Part shown: positions 1-8,936 of the stretch, piece by piece | How positions within the stretch are numbered: the stretch's first letter is position 1 | How the letters are laid out: every line of letters starts with the position of its first letter | Assembly (NCBI RefSeq): GCF_028330765.1 | Contig: NZ_JAQMTY010000240.1 | Span: 1-37,069 of the forward strand | DNA length: 37,069 bases | Origin: Spirulina subsalsa CS-330 | Lineage (GTDB): Bacteria; Cyanobacteriota; Cyanobacteriia; Cyanobacteriales; Spirulinaceae | Direction of reading: 5' to 3' | The notes under the pieces: model-generated | The model's input: only the letters and a program-made list of their open reading frames with translations | Told to the model about the DNA's origin: nothing | Databases searched by the model: none | Position numbers and translations under genes: made by a program

Positions 1-1611
1 GTCAATCTTGGCTTCGGTGACATCAGCTTTGAAGTAATCAGGTTGTTTTTTATCACCGTTGGGAATGCTGACTGCTGCTTGCTGAATTGTGACGATGTTG
101 GCTTTATGGTCGTAGTGAATATTGCTGGCGTTGAACTTGAGAATGTTGGCGATCGCACCGCTCAACGTTACATTATTTTGCGGACAACTCCATACACCGT
201 TGTCATAGTCAATCGTAAGCTGGCCATTACCTTGAACTTGAACCAGGTCAGATGAACCCAATGTCACATCAAAATCACCTTTGAATTGTGATTTGTAATG
301 TGCGGCTGCCCCAGCAATTTCAGCACTAGCATTATTGATCGTTGCATAGCTCCCTAAGGAGATATCTTTGGCATTTAGATTGACTTTTTCCCAGGTCAGC
401 CCCTGAGCATCAATCTTGGCTTTTGTAACGGATGCTTCTGCGTTGTTGAGATTGGGAATTGTGATTCCGGCTTTCGCAATGTTGAACGATTTTTGAGCGC
501 GATCGTAGGTAATATTTTGGGCATCGAACTTGAGAATATCCGCAATAGTGGCACTGATGCCGATATTTTCACTCTTGTAATCCCACTGCTTTGTTTGACT
601 CTTATAGCTCAGTTTTAAAGTGCCTTTGGGCTGAACAGCGATCGCATCAGTGCCAAGATTGAGTTCAATCCCTCCTTGGATATCTAAGTTGCGGTTATTA
701 GAATCCTGTTGAACCTTGATACTTGGCTTGACCACTTTGAACCAAGAACACAGTTCAATTTCACTTGGATTAGAGTCGAACCAATTGGGAGCAAATGCTT
801 GAATTTCCCGCGAAAGTTCTGGCAGTAAATCGATGGTCTCTAACTTCTGTGTAGGTTCTGTTTTTTGAGGACTGTCTACCTTTCGCTGTAACGTTTTGAG
901 GGGTTGATTTTGCTGCACCACATGGGTTAATTCGTGGGCGAGCAGGGCTTGGCCTTTAGAACTTCTGGGTTGATATGTACCCTGCTTAAAAAAGATATCT
1001 TTTCCAGTGGTGAATGCTAGGGCTGAAATTGAACGGTTTAGCTGATCGGACTGTCCATCAGTGTGAATTCTGACGCTGCTAAAATCCACACCAAAAGCCT
1101 GTTCAAGGGGTTCACGAATATCTTCAGCGATGGGGTCGCCTTTACCCTGTTGCTGCTTAATCGCGGTTTCGAGGGGCGGCGCGATCGCACCTCCCGGAAC
1201 CATGCTCGGCGAGGAGAGCACCTTCGGCATCACTGCTGAACCGCCCGATCCAAGAGAACTAGCGGCGGGGGCCTGGAGTCGCTGCACCACTCGCGCCGCC
1301 ACGCGATCGGCTTCGTGCTCATGGCGATCGCCTGCTTTCGTTAAAGTCAACTTCGCCTGTACCGGGAATTCCTGGGACAGCCCCCGGAATACGGGGCGAC
1401 CGGGGGCTGCACCGTTTGGCGCAAGATAACGAGATAGCAGACCCGACCCCTTCGACGGCTCCTGGGCTTTGAGGAGATGACCCAGAGCCTGATTGCCAAG
1501 GGCGAACTCTGGCGTATCCAGCGGCACAGCAGAACGCTGCACAGCAATAATCGGCGACTGACTCACCATTGCTGTGGTCTGCTTGGCTTTATTTTTCCGT
1601 GAATAAACCAT
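1..1611 (-). CDS. DUF4157 (HExxH) eCIS-associated protein, C-terminus beyond window
   Basis: The frame is open from the ATG at 1611 to the left edge (537 codons, no stop), so the protein is partial. An AGGG lies 5 bases before the ATG. Residues about 84-110 hold the DUF4157 opening (VQAKLT, then DRHEHEADRVA), and HELTH at 226-230 is the HExxH zinc-metallopeptidase-like motif. Beyond about residue 270 the chain is a beta-rich repeat region: an AKID/ILKF block recurs with a 408-bp (136-residue) period. DUF4157 proteins are typical cargo or toxin partners of eCIS loci and are thought to be loaded into or onto the particle. It follows the spike-tip candidate on the same strand, separated by a 267-bp gap holding a MITE. 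Injected effector is the best inference; whether the HExxH site is active, and what the C-terminus does, cannot be seen here. Confidence 0.85.
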   Translation of the reverse strand, partial: MVYSRKNKAKQTTAMVSQSPIIAVQRSAVPLDTPEFALGNQALGHLLKAQEPSKGSGLLSRYLAPNGAAPGRPVFRGLSQEFPVQAKLTLTKAGDRHEHEADRVAARVVQRLQAPAASSLGSGGSAVMPKVLSSPSMVPGGAIAPPLETAIKQQQGKGDPIAEDIREPLEQAFGVDFSSVRIHTDGQSDQLNRSISALAFTTGKDIFFKQGTYQPRSSKGQALLAHELTHVVQQNQPLKTLQRKVDSPQKTEPTQKLETIDLLPELSREIQAFAPNWFDSNPSEIELCSWFKVVKPSIKVQQDSNNRNLDIQGGIELNLGTDAIAVQPKGTLKLSYKSQTKQWDYKSENIGISATIADILKFDAQNITYDRAQKSFNIAKAGITIPNLNNAEASVTKAKIDAQGLTWEKVNLNAKDISLGSYATINNASAEIAGAAAHYKSQFKGDFDVTLGSSDLVQVQGNGQLTIDYDNGVWSCPQNNVTLSGAIANILKFNASNIHYDHKANIVTIQQAAVSIPNGDKKQPDYFKADVTEAKID

Positions 1612-1656
1612 AATGACCCTATACCTCTGTGCCGATAACCTTTAATCCCACGAAAT

Positions 1657-1816
1657 CCTTAAATAAGAGTGCATCCCAGTTATGCAATCCCTCACCCAAC
1701 CCTCTCCCTCAGGAGAGGGCTTTTGGCTCCTTTCTCCTGCGGGAGAAGGGCTGGGGATGAGGGTGATCCCTGGCGAGCCATGGGAATCTGCAAAAGTGGG
1801 ATGCACCCTTAAATAA
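1657..1816. mobile_element. MITE-like element with 10-bp direct repeats
   Basis: A 140-bp element (1667-1806) is bounded by inverted ends: GTGCATCCCA on the left (1669-1678), and its complement TGGGATGCAC on the right (1797-1806). It is flanked by an exact direct repeat CCTTAAATAA (1657-1666 and 1807-1816), which looks like a target-site duplication. The interior holds a palindromic CCCTCACCC.../...GGATGAGGG module of the REP-like kind common in cyanobacteria, also seen near 28.14 kb. There is no coding capacity. It lies between the PAAR-like gene and the DUF4157 gene. Confidence 0.75.
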
Positions 1817-1878
1817 TGCCCAATGATCTATACAGTGTGATCAGATTTTACCGAATGATCATTGAAATTCTTTACCCA

Positions 1879-2307
1879 TTATGTCCCCTTAACGCGCATA
1901 TTTGTTGTGATAAATGTACCCGTTCCGGAATATTGAGGCGCAGGATCAGGAATCGGCCCGGCGGGTGTGGGTTGTTGAGCGGGAGCCATCACCTGAAATT
2001 TCGCTGTGAATGTGCTGCCTTTGAGTAATACGGGCTTATTATTGGACTTTGTGCGTTTCGCTTTTTGATCCGCCCCCAACGAGGCAATGCTCAGCATTCC
2101 CACACCCGGAATAGGGTGAGAAGCTGTGATGTAGGGACAACCGGGAACCATGACGGTTTTTTCATCTCCATCGACACAGACCATTTTTTTATTAATCATA
2201 CCTTTCCCCGTTCCCGTTAAATTACCCGGAATGACCGTCACGATCGCCGATCCAAACGTCGGATTAAACATTGCTAAATCCCCTGTTGTCAAAATAAAAT
2301 CTGCCAT
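1879..2307 (-). CDS. PAAR-like spike-tip candidate
   Basis: A 142-residue protein; GGAGG lies 5 bases before the ATG. Residues 1-100 are Gly/Pro/Val-rich, with short hydrophobic strands and turns such as GCPYIT, HPIPGVG and SLGAD. This resembles PAAR-like (DUF4280/Afp10-type) proteins that sharpen the spike tip. The C-terminal 40 residues are Pro-rich (APAQQPTPAGPIPDPAP), which could be a flexible extension. The position supports this: after all baseplate genes and directly before the DUF4157 effector candidate. No canonical PAAR triplet pattern is obvious, so the family call comes from composition and context. A cargo chaperone or small cap protein is the alternative. Confidence 0.6.
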   Translation of the reverse strand: MADFILTTGDLAMFNPTFGSAIVTVIPGNLTGTGKGMINKKMVCVDGDEKTVMVPGCPYITASHPIPGVGMLSIASLGADQKAKRTKSNNKPVLLKGSTFTAKFQVMAPAQQPTPAGPIPDPAPQYSGTGTFITTNMRVKGT

Positions 2308-2320
2308 TGAACCTCCAATT

Positions 2321-2415
2321 TATAGCGGATTGCGAAAGTATGAGAACGCCACTTTCCCCTTTTTAAGGGGGATTGAGGGGGATCTTTGTACCTCAAGTTT
2401 ATGAAAACCGCTATA
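2321..2415. mobile_element. Short MITE-like element with TATAGCGG ends
   Basis: A 95-bp non-coding stretch opens with TATAGCGG (2321-2328) and closes with CCGCTATA (2408-2415), the exact complement; similarity continues a few bases inward. The middle holds a CCCCTTTTTAAGGGGG palindrome of the type repeated at 28.3 kb. It fills most of the gap between the 629-residue tail gene and the PAAR-like gene, abutting the ribosome binding site of the latter. Confidence 0.65.
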
Positions 2416-2442
2416 CCCAGTCCTAAAACGATTAAGATCAAA

Positions 2443-4332
2443 CTATTCAATCCACACCTCCTCTTGAGGGGTCATCGCCGCTAACATATAGGGTGTTAAA
2501 CGTCCGAGAATGGTATTCCCCGTCACCATACCATCGCCCTGGGATTGGCAAATTTCGAGGGCATGATCGCGGGAATTCAAGGCAAAATCCTCAGCCACAA
2601 TCACCAAGGATAGCGGCTTTGTATTGAGGGTAAAATTGAGCTTGATTGTGACCCGTCCCGTCACTGCGCAATCGTTGAGATTATCGAGGACGACGAAAAA
2701 GCCACGGGAATTGTCAAGAAAGCGTTGGTAAGGCAGATGGTGGGTCGCCCGCATCCCCCAGGAGAAAAATTCCAGTTCTGGGGTAAAGGGTCGGAATTTC
2801 GAGGTTTGGGACTGCATTCGGAGAATGAGCAGATGGCTGATCTGGCGGGTTGCGATCGGATCAGCCCCATCCACTTCTACTAATGCTTCGATTTCAATGC
2901 GCCGCTTGGCAGGGACATTAAACAGGTGGAAGTTATAGAGTGTTTCTTCCCATTGGGAGGTCGTCACCAGGCGCATCGTATGACCGATCGCAGGGCCGAG
3001 GCGCGTGTTGCCGATCTTGTATTCACTGTTGGGAATACAGACCTGAAGCGGCTGTGCGTCGGCATTCCTGGGGAGTCGGAAGCCCTGGCCCACCTCAAAA
3101 CCAAGGCGGGTATTGCCCTGCATTTGGTCGGGTCGGGGGCGGGGCTGGTAGATGCGGAGGCGGGCATCGTGAACTAGGCGCATCGTGTTACCGATCGCCG
3201 GGCCAAGGCGCGTATTGCCGTCGATGGGGCTGATCTGGGCGCGATGAAGTTCGAGGGGGGGCGCAGACTGGAGCCGGAAGCCTTGACTGCCTTCAGGGTT
3301 GAGGCGGGTATTGCCGGGCATCGCGGTGAGGCGGTTGAGGGGGCGATAAATCCGGAGGTTAGGCTGGAGGGTAAAGGGTGCATCGAACACAGGGGCGGTA
3401 AATGGCTGCTGGTTGAGGTTAAAGTGCAGCGTGACGCTGAGGGTTCCGGAGAGGGTTTCATGACTCAAATTCGCCAACGCCACAAAGAACCCCGTGGGAT
3501 TTTCCAAAAGTTTTTCATAAAACACCGTCTGGCGCACCACCGGCCCCAATTGGCTCCCCTGCGGCTCAAGAACTGACGTTTTACCCTGAATCCGGATTAA
3601 AATTTGCTCGGCCAGCCGAGGATCAAAAGATTCATCTAGGGTGACACGGGCTTCCACCGACACAATCTGCTGCGGCGGTTGATCAAACATCGTCAACGGA
3701 TAGCAGCCCCCCCAGGTTTTGCTGATGTGCATCGTCAGGGTGAGAATCCGCAGGGCATAGAAGGTATGGGCGGGTTTCTCTTCGTTGATAATCGCCTGGG
3801 CGGCGCGGCATTCTCGCCAGTAGCGATCGGGCTGTAAAACCTGATTGCTGGGTAAGACTAATTGCACCTGAAAATAATGGGGGCGATTGTCGAATTCAAT
3901 AACGGAAATCGTGCGATCGGGATAGCTCAACCCCGAATGTTCCAGATAAATCGAAAGCATTTTTTTCAGCCCCCGCACCGTACCGCGAATGCGATACAAC
4001 GGCACCATCTGGCTAATAAATTGCCGCTTCACCGCCTCATCCCAATCCTCCCGCAAACTCAACGCAATCCAACCCGCCAGCCAGGGCAAAAATTCCGCCG
4101 GGGTCTGTTGGGGGTCAAGATAGGTATGGATCTGCCCGATGATCGTTTCTAAGCCATAATTCGCCCCCGACTCACGGGTGATGATTTGGGGCTGAAAGGG
4201 TTGGGGTTCATGGTCAGGCACACCCGTGAGCACCTGCTCAAAGGCGAGTAAGAATCGCCCCAAAAACGGATCGGTCTGGAGATAGGCGGGAAGATAATCA
4301 AGATAGTGGCTTAGGGGGTGTTGGGTTGCCAT
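2443..4332 (-). CDS. Tail-protein-I-like baseplate protein with internal GNTRL repeats
   Basis: A 629-residue protein; GGAGA precedes the ATG, which overlaps the upstream gene by 22 bp. Residues 1-200 match the phage tail protein I-like region of eCIS loci (TIGR02242 type): LPAYLQTDPFLGRFL near the start, ESGANYGLE, PWLAGWIAL at 83-91, RIRGTVRGLKKML at 114-126. A beta domain at about 223-305 (GFFVALANLS, TLHFNLN) is echoed by a second at about 477-570 (GFFVVLDNLN, KLNFTLN). Between them are four GNTRL repeats (340, 372, 406, 441), with a degenerate GNTIL at 605. Known family members sit at the baseplate periphery and connect to fibres. The extended C-terminus looks like an accessory structural or binding module; its target is unknown. 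Confidence 0.85.
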   Translation of the reverse strand: MATQHPLSHYLDYLPAYLQTDPFLGRFLLAFEQVLTGVPDHEPQPFQPQIITRESGANYGLETIIGQIHTYLDPQQTPAEFLPWLAGWIALSLREDWDEAVKRQFISQMVPLYRIRGTVRGLKKMLSIYLEHSGLSYPDRTISVIEFDNRPHYFQVQLVLPSNQVLQPDRYWRECRAAQAIINEEKPAHTFYALRILTLTMHISKTWGGCYPLTMFDQPPQQIVSVEARVTLDESFDPRLAEQILIRIQGKTSVLEPQGSQLGPVVRQTVFYEKLLENPTGFFVALANLSHETLSGTLSVTLHFNLNQQPFTAPVFDAPFTLQPNLRIYRPLNRLTAMPGNTRLNPEGSQGFRLQSAPPLELHRAQISPIDGNTRLGPAIGNTMRLVHDARLRIYQPRPRPDQMQGNTRLGFEVGQGFRLPRNADAQPLQVCIPNSEYKIGNTRLGPAIGHTMRLVTTSQWEETLYNFHLFNVPAKRRIEIEALVEVDGADPIATRQISHLLILRMQSQTSKFRPFTPELEFFSWGMRATHHLPYQRFLDNSRGFFVVLDNLNDCAVTGRVTIKLNFTLNTKPLSLVIVAEDFALNSRDHALEICQSQGDGMVTGNTILGRLTPYMLAAMTPQEEVWIE

Positions 4333-5309
4333 TGGTCTCCAAAACGTTGCAGGGTGGGTAAGGCGGCGATCTGAATCTGTACCAGTTCGTGGGCTTGGAG
4401 CATCAGACCCACCAATTGACCGTGATCGTTAAACTGTTGCCGCATCGGGTCTACTCCCGTCAGTTCAATATCTTCTACATGGTCAACACCGGGCAGGTCA
4501 TCGAGGAGTTGATAAAGCTCCGACAGATAAATATCCGCGCCAAAGGGATAGCCTTGACCTTGCCAAAATTCCTCAGAATCCAAGGGGGCAAAAAAAGCGT
4601 GAATCTGACGCTCGGCCTCGCGGCGGACATCGGGGGGTTTGGCACTGTCCTGAAGGTAGAGGGTGGCGGCTAGGGTCATGGTGACGAAACTGGGTTCTAC
4701 CACATGGAGCCGAGTGGTAATCAAACGGCGTTGGTCTAGGAAGCGTTTGAGATCCTGACGCAGACGCTTCCCCTCCGCTGCATCGGTCAGAGGATGGCGG
4801 GGCAGAATGACGAGGCTGATATGGGCTTCAATGGGTTGATTAATATCGGCGTTTTCTAGGTCGCGTTCGGGTAGGCAGTTGACCCGTGCGATCGCACCGG
4901 CTGCGCCAAATTCGCGCTGGGCATATTGGGTTTTCGCCCAATCGGAGAGAATGAGTTGCTCAAAATCGGGATTGGTGACGGCGCGATAGGGTCGTCGCAG
5001 GTCAGCAAGGGTGGTTTGGATTTCGGTTTGAACGAGGGTGAATTGCTGGGCGGGGCTGAGGTCGGGGGGCAAGACCCAGGGCTGACCTTTGAGGAGGCTT
5101 AAAAATTGGGCTTGGTTTTGTTCCGGCACTTGATTGACTCGGTAGAGCACCATTTCCGTGAGCCAGGCCAGGAGTTCAATGAGGATGATCCCGGTGTCGG
5201 CGGGGTTGTGGTCTGTCCATTCGGGGGCTTCGATGGGAATTTGGGCGATCGCATCTACCACCAAATCAGCGTAGGTGCGATCGTCGAGGTCGGGTAAAGG
5301 AATGGGCAT
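4311..5309 (-). CDS. Baseplate J-like wedge protein, short paralogue
   Basis: A 332-residue protein whose start (LPDLDDRTYADLV, ADTGIILIELLAWLTEM, YRVNQVPEQNQAQFL) matches the N-terminus of the 1206-residue neighbour, as in eCIS baseplate assembly proteins (TIGR02243/gpJ-like). The middle and C-terminus have J-like elements: DFEQLI, LVILPRHPL, a helix rich in RRE, and a final segment with DDLPGVDHVEDIEL. It should form the wedge that closes round the hub, probably as a heteromer with the long paralogue. It starts 3 bp after the long J gene and overlaps the next gene, so it is translationally coupled. It is about a quarter of the length of its partner. Confidence 0.85.
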   Translation of the reverse strand: MPIPLPDLDDRTYADLVVDAIAQIPIEAPEWTDHNPADTGIILIELLAWLTEMVLYRVNQVPEQNQAQFLSLLKGQPWVLPPDLSPAQQFTLVQTEIQTTLADLRRPYRAVTNPDFEQLILSDWAKTQYAQREFGAAGAIARVNCLPERDLENADINQPIEAHISLVILPRHPLTDAAEGKRLRQDLKRFLDQRRLITTRLHVVEPSFVTMTLAATLYLQDSAKPPDVRREAERQIHAFFAPLDSEEFWQGQGYPFGADIYLSELYQLLDDLPGVDHVEDIELTGVDPMRQQFNDHGQLVGLMLQAHELVQIQIAALPTLQRFGDQWQPNTP

Positions 5310-5312
5310 GGT

Positions 5313-8300
5313 TTAGGGGGTGGCTTCAGGAAGTGTGAGGGTAATGCGGTGCGTACCGGAATAGATCAGGGTTTGGCGATCAATGGGTCGGTTGGCTGGG
5401 TCGATCTCCAGGCTGCTGACATAGCTCACTCCCGGCACGGCTTCGAGGGCGGCAAACAGATCCGAGCGATGGGGGATGCGTCCAAAATCCCAGCCCTGGC
5501 CCTGCCGCCCGCCTGTGAGGGGATGCAAAAACTCCTGGAGTTTCGCCTCCACTGCGGCTTTGACTGTGCCCGCATTGGTGATGCTGACGGGAACAATGTC
5601 CACCGTGACCCCGATCGCCTGCCATTTCGGCCCACAGACCTGTAGGCGCATCGTGGGCACAAACCGCGCTCGGAGAAATTGCTCCACTTGGTTGAGGAGG
5701 GCGAGTGTAGGCAGGGGTTGTGGGGCATTGCTTTGGGGCACGATGATCAGTCGCACGCGCCCGGCTCGAATCTCGTTTTCGTGGTCAAAAACATCAATTT
5801 CATTACCCGGTACTGATGAGGAAGCGGGCCCCTGGGGGCGATCGGGTTCGACCCACAGTTCTTCCAGCAACGGATTAAAGTTAGGGGCGAGCATTTCCGG
5901 CGTGATCACCTGCACCCGTGCCACTTCGACGGCGGCATCGTAGGCGAGATCGGCAAAGTCTTGGGCGGTGACGGCGCGATCGCGGTGGCGTAGCCGTTGG
6001 GGCGATCGCACTTTCAAACGGGCGAGGGATTCTTGATCATTGCCTCCTGCGGCAGCTTCCCAGTTGATCACCCCGGCCACGTAGGGGATTGTGGTTTTGA
6101 GTTCAACGATGGTCTGGGCCGGTTGGTTGCCGCGATCGCCGCCCCCGGTGCGATAGCTCAAGCGGATATTATTGCGACCCCGTGGCGGAATCATCCCCGC
6201 CTGGCCATTGCCAAATTGAATCCGTCCCCGCTGGCGTTGGGCTTGCCCTTGCGTAGCAACATCGAGGGTGTAATGGCGGTCGCCCGCCGCCGAGCTATAG
6301 AAATCCGGCACTTCCTGCCAGCGCACCCATACCGCTTCGAGTTCTCCCGTTTCATCGTAGACGGGGGTAATGGCCTCTGTCCCCCACTGCTGCCGGAGTT
6401 GCTGCTGTTCTGCCTCCGAGGGGAAACGGCCTTCCTCAATGTCTAGCGTTTGTCCCGCGAGGATCGGCGCTTGGCTTGTGGTGACGACCTGGCCCGGTTC
6501 AAATTGACTCGACCCCAGAATCTCGGCATTGAGGGTAATCGCCTGTCGTGCCCAAGTTGTATTAGTGCGGGCGTTGATCAGGCGCGGGGGAACGGTGAGA
6601 TCGGCGGAATCACGGACTTTCCCAAACAGATAGCGCATCAAACCATAGAGCCGAAATTCTTCAACGCGAATCGCCCAATGCCAAAGGTCAATCAAAACTA
6701 AGGGGATATCGGCATCGGTGTTGGGCTGTTGCCGTACCCGGAGCCAATACTGCTGCTGCCCAAAGTGGGGGGAAGCGATCCAGTCTGTGGGGCCAATGAA
6801 CTGAACGAGGCCCTTCTCAGTGATGGCGGCGGTTTCATCGCGCACCGTCAGCGATCGCCATCCCTCCGGCGTGGGATATTCCCACACCAACCGACGACCA
6901 TCCCCAATGCTGCGATGAGTGCCGGGAGCCACTTCGTCCGGTTCGGGAGACTGGACTTGTAAATAGAGGGTACTGGGACGGTTGGGAAAGGCTTGGTTAA
7001 AGCCGAGGTAAAAGGCGGAATCCCGGTGCAGGGGTGGCGTGAGGGGATAAAAGGCCCTGGTCAGTTTGACTCCGGTTTTGTGATCTGCTGTCAATGGTGC
7101 GGTGAACACGACCCAACGGGATGCGGGATCAATCAGTTCAATTTGCCCCAGTTCCCCCGACCCATCGGCAAACCGCAGGAATTCCCCAAGGGACAACCCG
7201 TTCACCTCTTCAAGCTGAATCCGGCGATCGCCCGCCCGCACTGGACGATGGAGAAAGGCTTCGAGGGGACTCCCTGCTCCATAGGTAAAGTCGTTGTAGG
7301 CCAGGGCGACGGCGGGCTGTTCTAGAAAGAACTGATAGGTGACGGTCAGGGCGGCCAAACAGGGCGGATCGACCACATCCGGGCTAGGTTCGGCAATGGT
7401 GAATTTTCCCAAGACCCGGCTCCCAATGCTATAGGCTTGGCGCGTGGCCCGGTTGACTGTGATGCGGTTCTCATCGGGAGAAATGTCCGTCACCTCCAGA
7501 TCTTCCCGGATGAGCAGATCGCGACTATCCTGAAGCCGAATTGTGTCCCCTATCTGGATTTCGTCGGCACTATCCACGACTATTGCCGTTTGCCCGGCGG
7601 CGCTGGCCGCTGCCAGCAAGGTGATCTCGTTGTAGGTGACGTAATGGCGCACCCGGCCCCGGCTACCGTAGCGGCCTTGCACCAGCCGCGCCCGCAGCCA
7701 ATAGGTCGGCTCTGTGGCATAGGGACCCTGGGGCGGGAGGGGGTCAGGAAAGCGGAAAGTGCCTTGGGTTCGCCCTGTCACAAATTGCGGGGGTTCCGAG
7801 TTCCGCAGCCAATGGAATTGGGCGGGGTCGGGGTCGGGAGAAATTGCCGTCCAAGTTTGGCCATCCCCCACATCCCACTCCAACTGAAGATCGTCGGTAT
7901 GGCTAGGGGCATGGCTGAGGGTGGCGTTGATCGCGATCGCCACCCCCGGCTGAATCAAACGCGGATCAAGGGCAACTTGAAACGTATCGTTATAGTCCGG
8001 TGCTGTCCCCAAGGGGTAAAAATCTTTACTCAGATCGAGGGTGATGTTGTTAAACAGACAGTCCTGGGGCGTTTGGGTCTGGTCAACGCTGGCACTCACC
8101 AAAATTTGCAAAATTTCAGGCAACGCTTCGCGCCGATGGGGATAGAGGGTGATCCGGAGCCATTTTCCGGGGCAGCCATTCACCTCAAGGTCTTTGAGCT
8201 TGGGGAGTTGGGTGAGGGTGATCAAGACCTGGGCGGCTTCGGTTTCTACCGCAACCTCAGGCAGAACTTGCCACTGTTTCCCGTCCCAAGCCTGCCAATC

Positions 8301-8933
8301 GAGAAAACGGGATGCCAGTTGGGTCGCACTGGCGGGGGAATCGGCGGCGATCGCGAACTGGACGGTGGTGAGTTGGGGCAGGTCAAACACCTCTGCCCCG
8401 TGGAGATATAGGTAATGTTCAACGGGGCGATCGCCCTTCAGCACTTCAAAGGCGGGCGGCACTGCGTCAGGGAAAACGTTGGCGCACCTATCGCTGTAAT
8501 AGTCCCGATCTTCGATCACAAACATCGCCTTCACTTGCGTTGCCGTCACCAACAATTCCCGCTCGGTTTCAAAAATTACCTCCGCCTCTTCCCCCTCCGG
8601 CGGCGGCGCTGCGATCTGGGTCAACGCCGGGACGAGGGCATCCACTGGACTCCCTGCTGCTAGTTCAAAGGTGAGGGGCGATCGCGCTGCTTGGGGTGGA
8701 GTCAGTTGCGTCCCCACCAAATTCATAAACGCCAGCCGATTTCGCTCCGGAACTTGATTCAAACGCTCCTGTACCAGACTCGCCATCCGCCCAAAAATCC
8801 GCACCAAGGCCAAACCCACATCCCCAGAATTGGGAGCGGCACGCCAAGGCGTATAGGACTCCGCTAGGGCCTGGGTCTGCTGGACAAGTTCTGCATAGCT
8901 ACGTTGGTCAAGTTTAGGCGGCTGGGAAGACAT
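5313..8933 (-). CDS. Baseplate J-like wedge protein, 1206 residues (Afp11-like)
   Basis: This is the largest baseplate protein. The N-terminus (LDQRSYAELV, VGLALVRIFGRMASLV, ERLNQVPERNRLAFM) is the family opening. The central 600 residues form a long string of beta domains. Near residue 920-1010 come the gpJ-like signatures FGNGQAGMIPPRGRN, SYRTGGG and AAAGGNDQESLARLK, followed by DRAVTAQDFADLA; the end contains AVPGVSYV. In Afp/PVC and related particles this protein builds the wedge ring that triggers sheath contraction. The ATG lies 3 bp after the gp25 gene and the stop 3 bp before the short J-like gene. One uninterrupted frame is seen, so it is intact. Confidence 0.9.
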   Translation of the reverse strand: MSSQPPKLDQRSYAELVQQTQALAESYTPWRAAPNSGDVGLALVRIFGRMASLVQERLNQVPERNRLAFMNLVGTQLTPPQAARSPLTFELAAGSPVDALVPALTQIAAPPPEGEEAEVIFETERELLVTATQVKAMFVIEDRDYYSDRCANVFPDAVPPAFEVLKGDRPVEHYLYLHGAEVFDLPQLTTVQFAIAADSPASATQLASRFLDWQAWDGKQWQVLPEVAVETEAAQVLITLTQLPKLKDLEVNGCPGKWLRITLYPHRREALPEILQILVSASVDQTQTPQDCLFNNITLDLSKDFYPLGTAPDYNDTFQVALDPRLIQPGVAIAINATLSHAPSHTDDLQLEWDVGDGQTWTAISPDPDPAQFHWLRNSEPPQFVTGRTQGTFRFPDPLPPQGPYATEPTYWLRARLVQGRYGSRGRVRHYVTYNEITLLAAASAAGQTAIVVDSADEIQIGDTIRLQDSRDLLIREDLEVTDISPDENRITVNRATRQAYSIGSRVLGKFTIAEPSPDVVDPPCLAALTVTYQFFLEQPAVALAYNDFTYGAGSPLEAFLHRPVRAGDRRIQLEEVNGLSLGEFLRFADGSGELGQIELIDPASRWVVFTAPLTADHKTGVKLTRAFYPLTPPLHRDSAFYLGFNQAFPNRPSTLYLQVQSPEPDEVAPGTHRSIGDGRRLVWEYPTPEGWRSLTVRDETAAITEKGLVQFIGPTDWIASPHFGQQQYWLRVRQQPNTDADIPLVLIDLWHWAIRVEEFRLYGLMRYLFGKVRDSADLTVPPRLINARTNTTWARQAITLNAEILGSSQFEPGQVVTTSQAPILAGQTLDIEEGRFPSEAEQQQLRQQWGTEAITPVYDETGELEAVWVRWQEVPDFYSSAAGDRHYTLDVATQGQAQRQRGRIQFGNGQAGMIPPRGRNNIRLSYRTGGGDRGNQPAQTIVELKTTIPYVAGVINWEAAAGGNDQESLARLKVRSPQRLRHRDRAVTAQDFADLAYDAAVEVARVQVITPEMLAPNFNPLLEELWVEPDRPQGPASSSVPGNEIDVFDHENEIRAGRVRLIIVPQSNAPQPLPTLALLNQVEQFLRARFVPTMRLQVCGPKWQAIGVTVDIVPVSITNAGTVKAAVEAKLQEFLHPLTGGRQGQGWDFGRIPHRSDLFAALEAVPGVSYVSSLEIDPANRPIDRQTLIYSGTHRITLTLPEATP

Positions 8934-8936
8934 TGT

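Noticed and set aside
7437-8411. A 324-codon plus-strand frame opposite the long J-like gene
   Set aside because: It is wholly antisense to a strong baseplate gene, with no family features and no ribosome site; GC-rich coding DNA often yields such open antisense frames.
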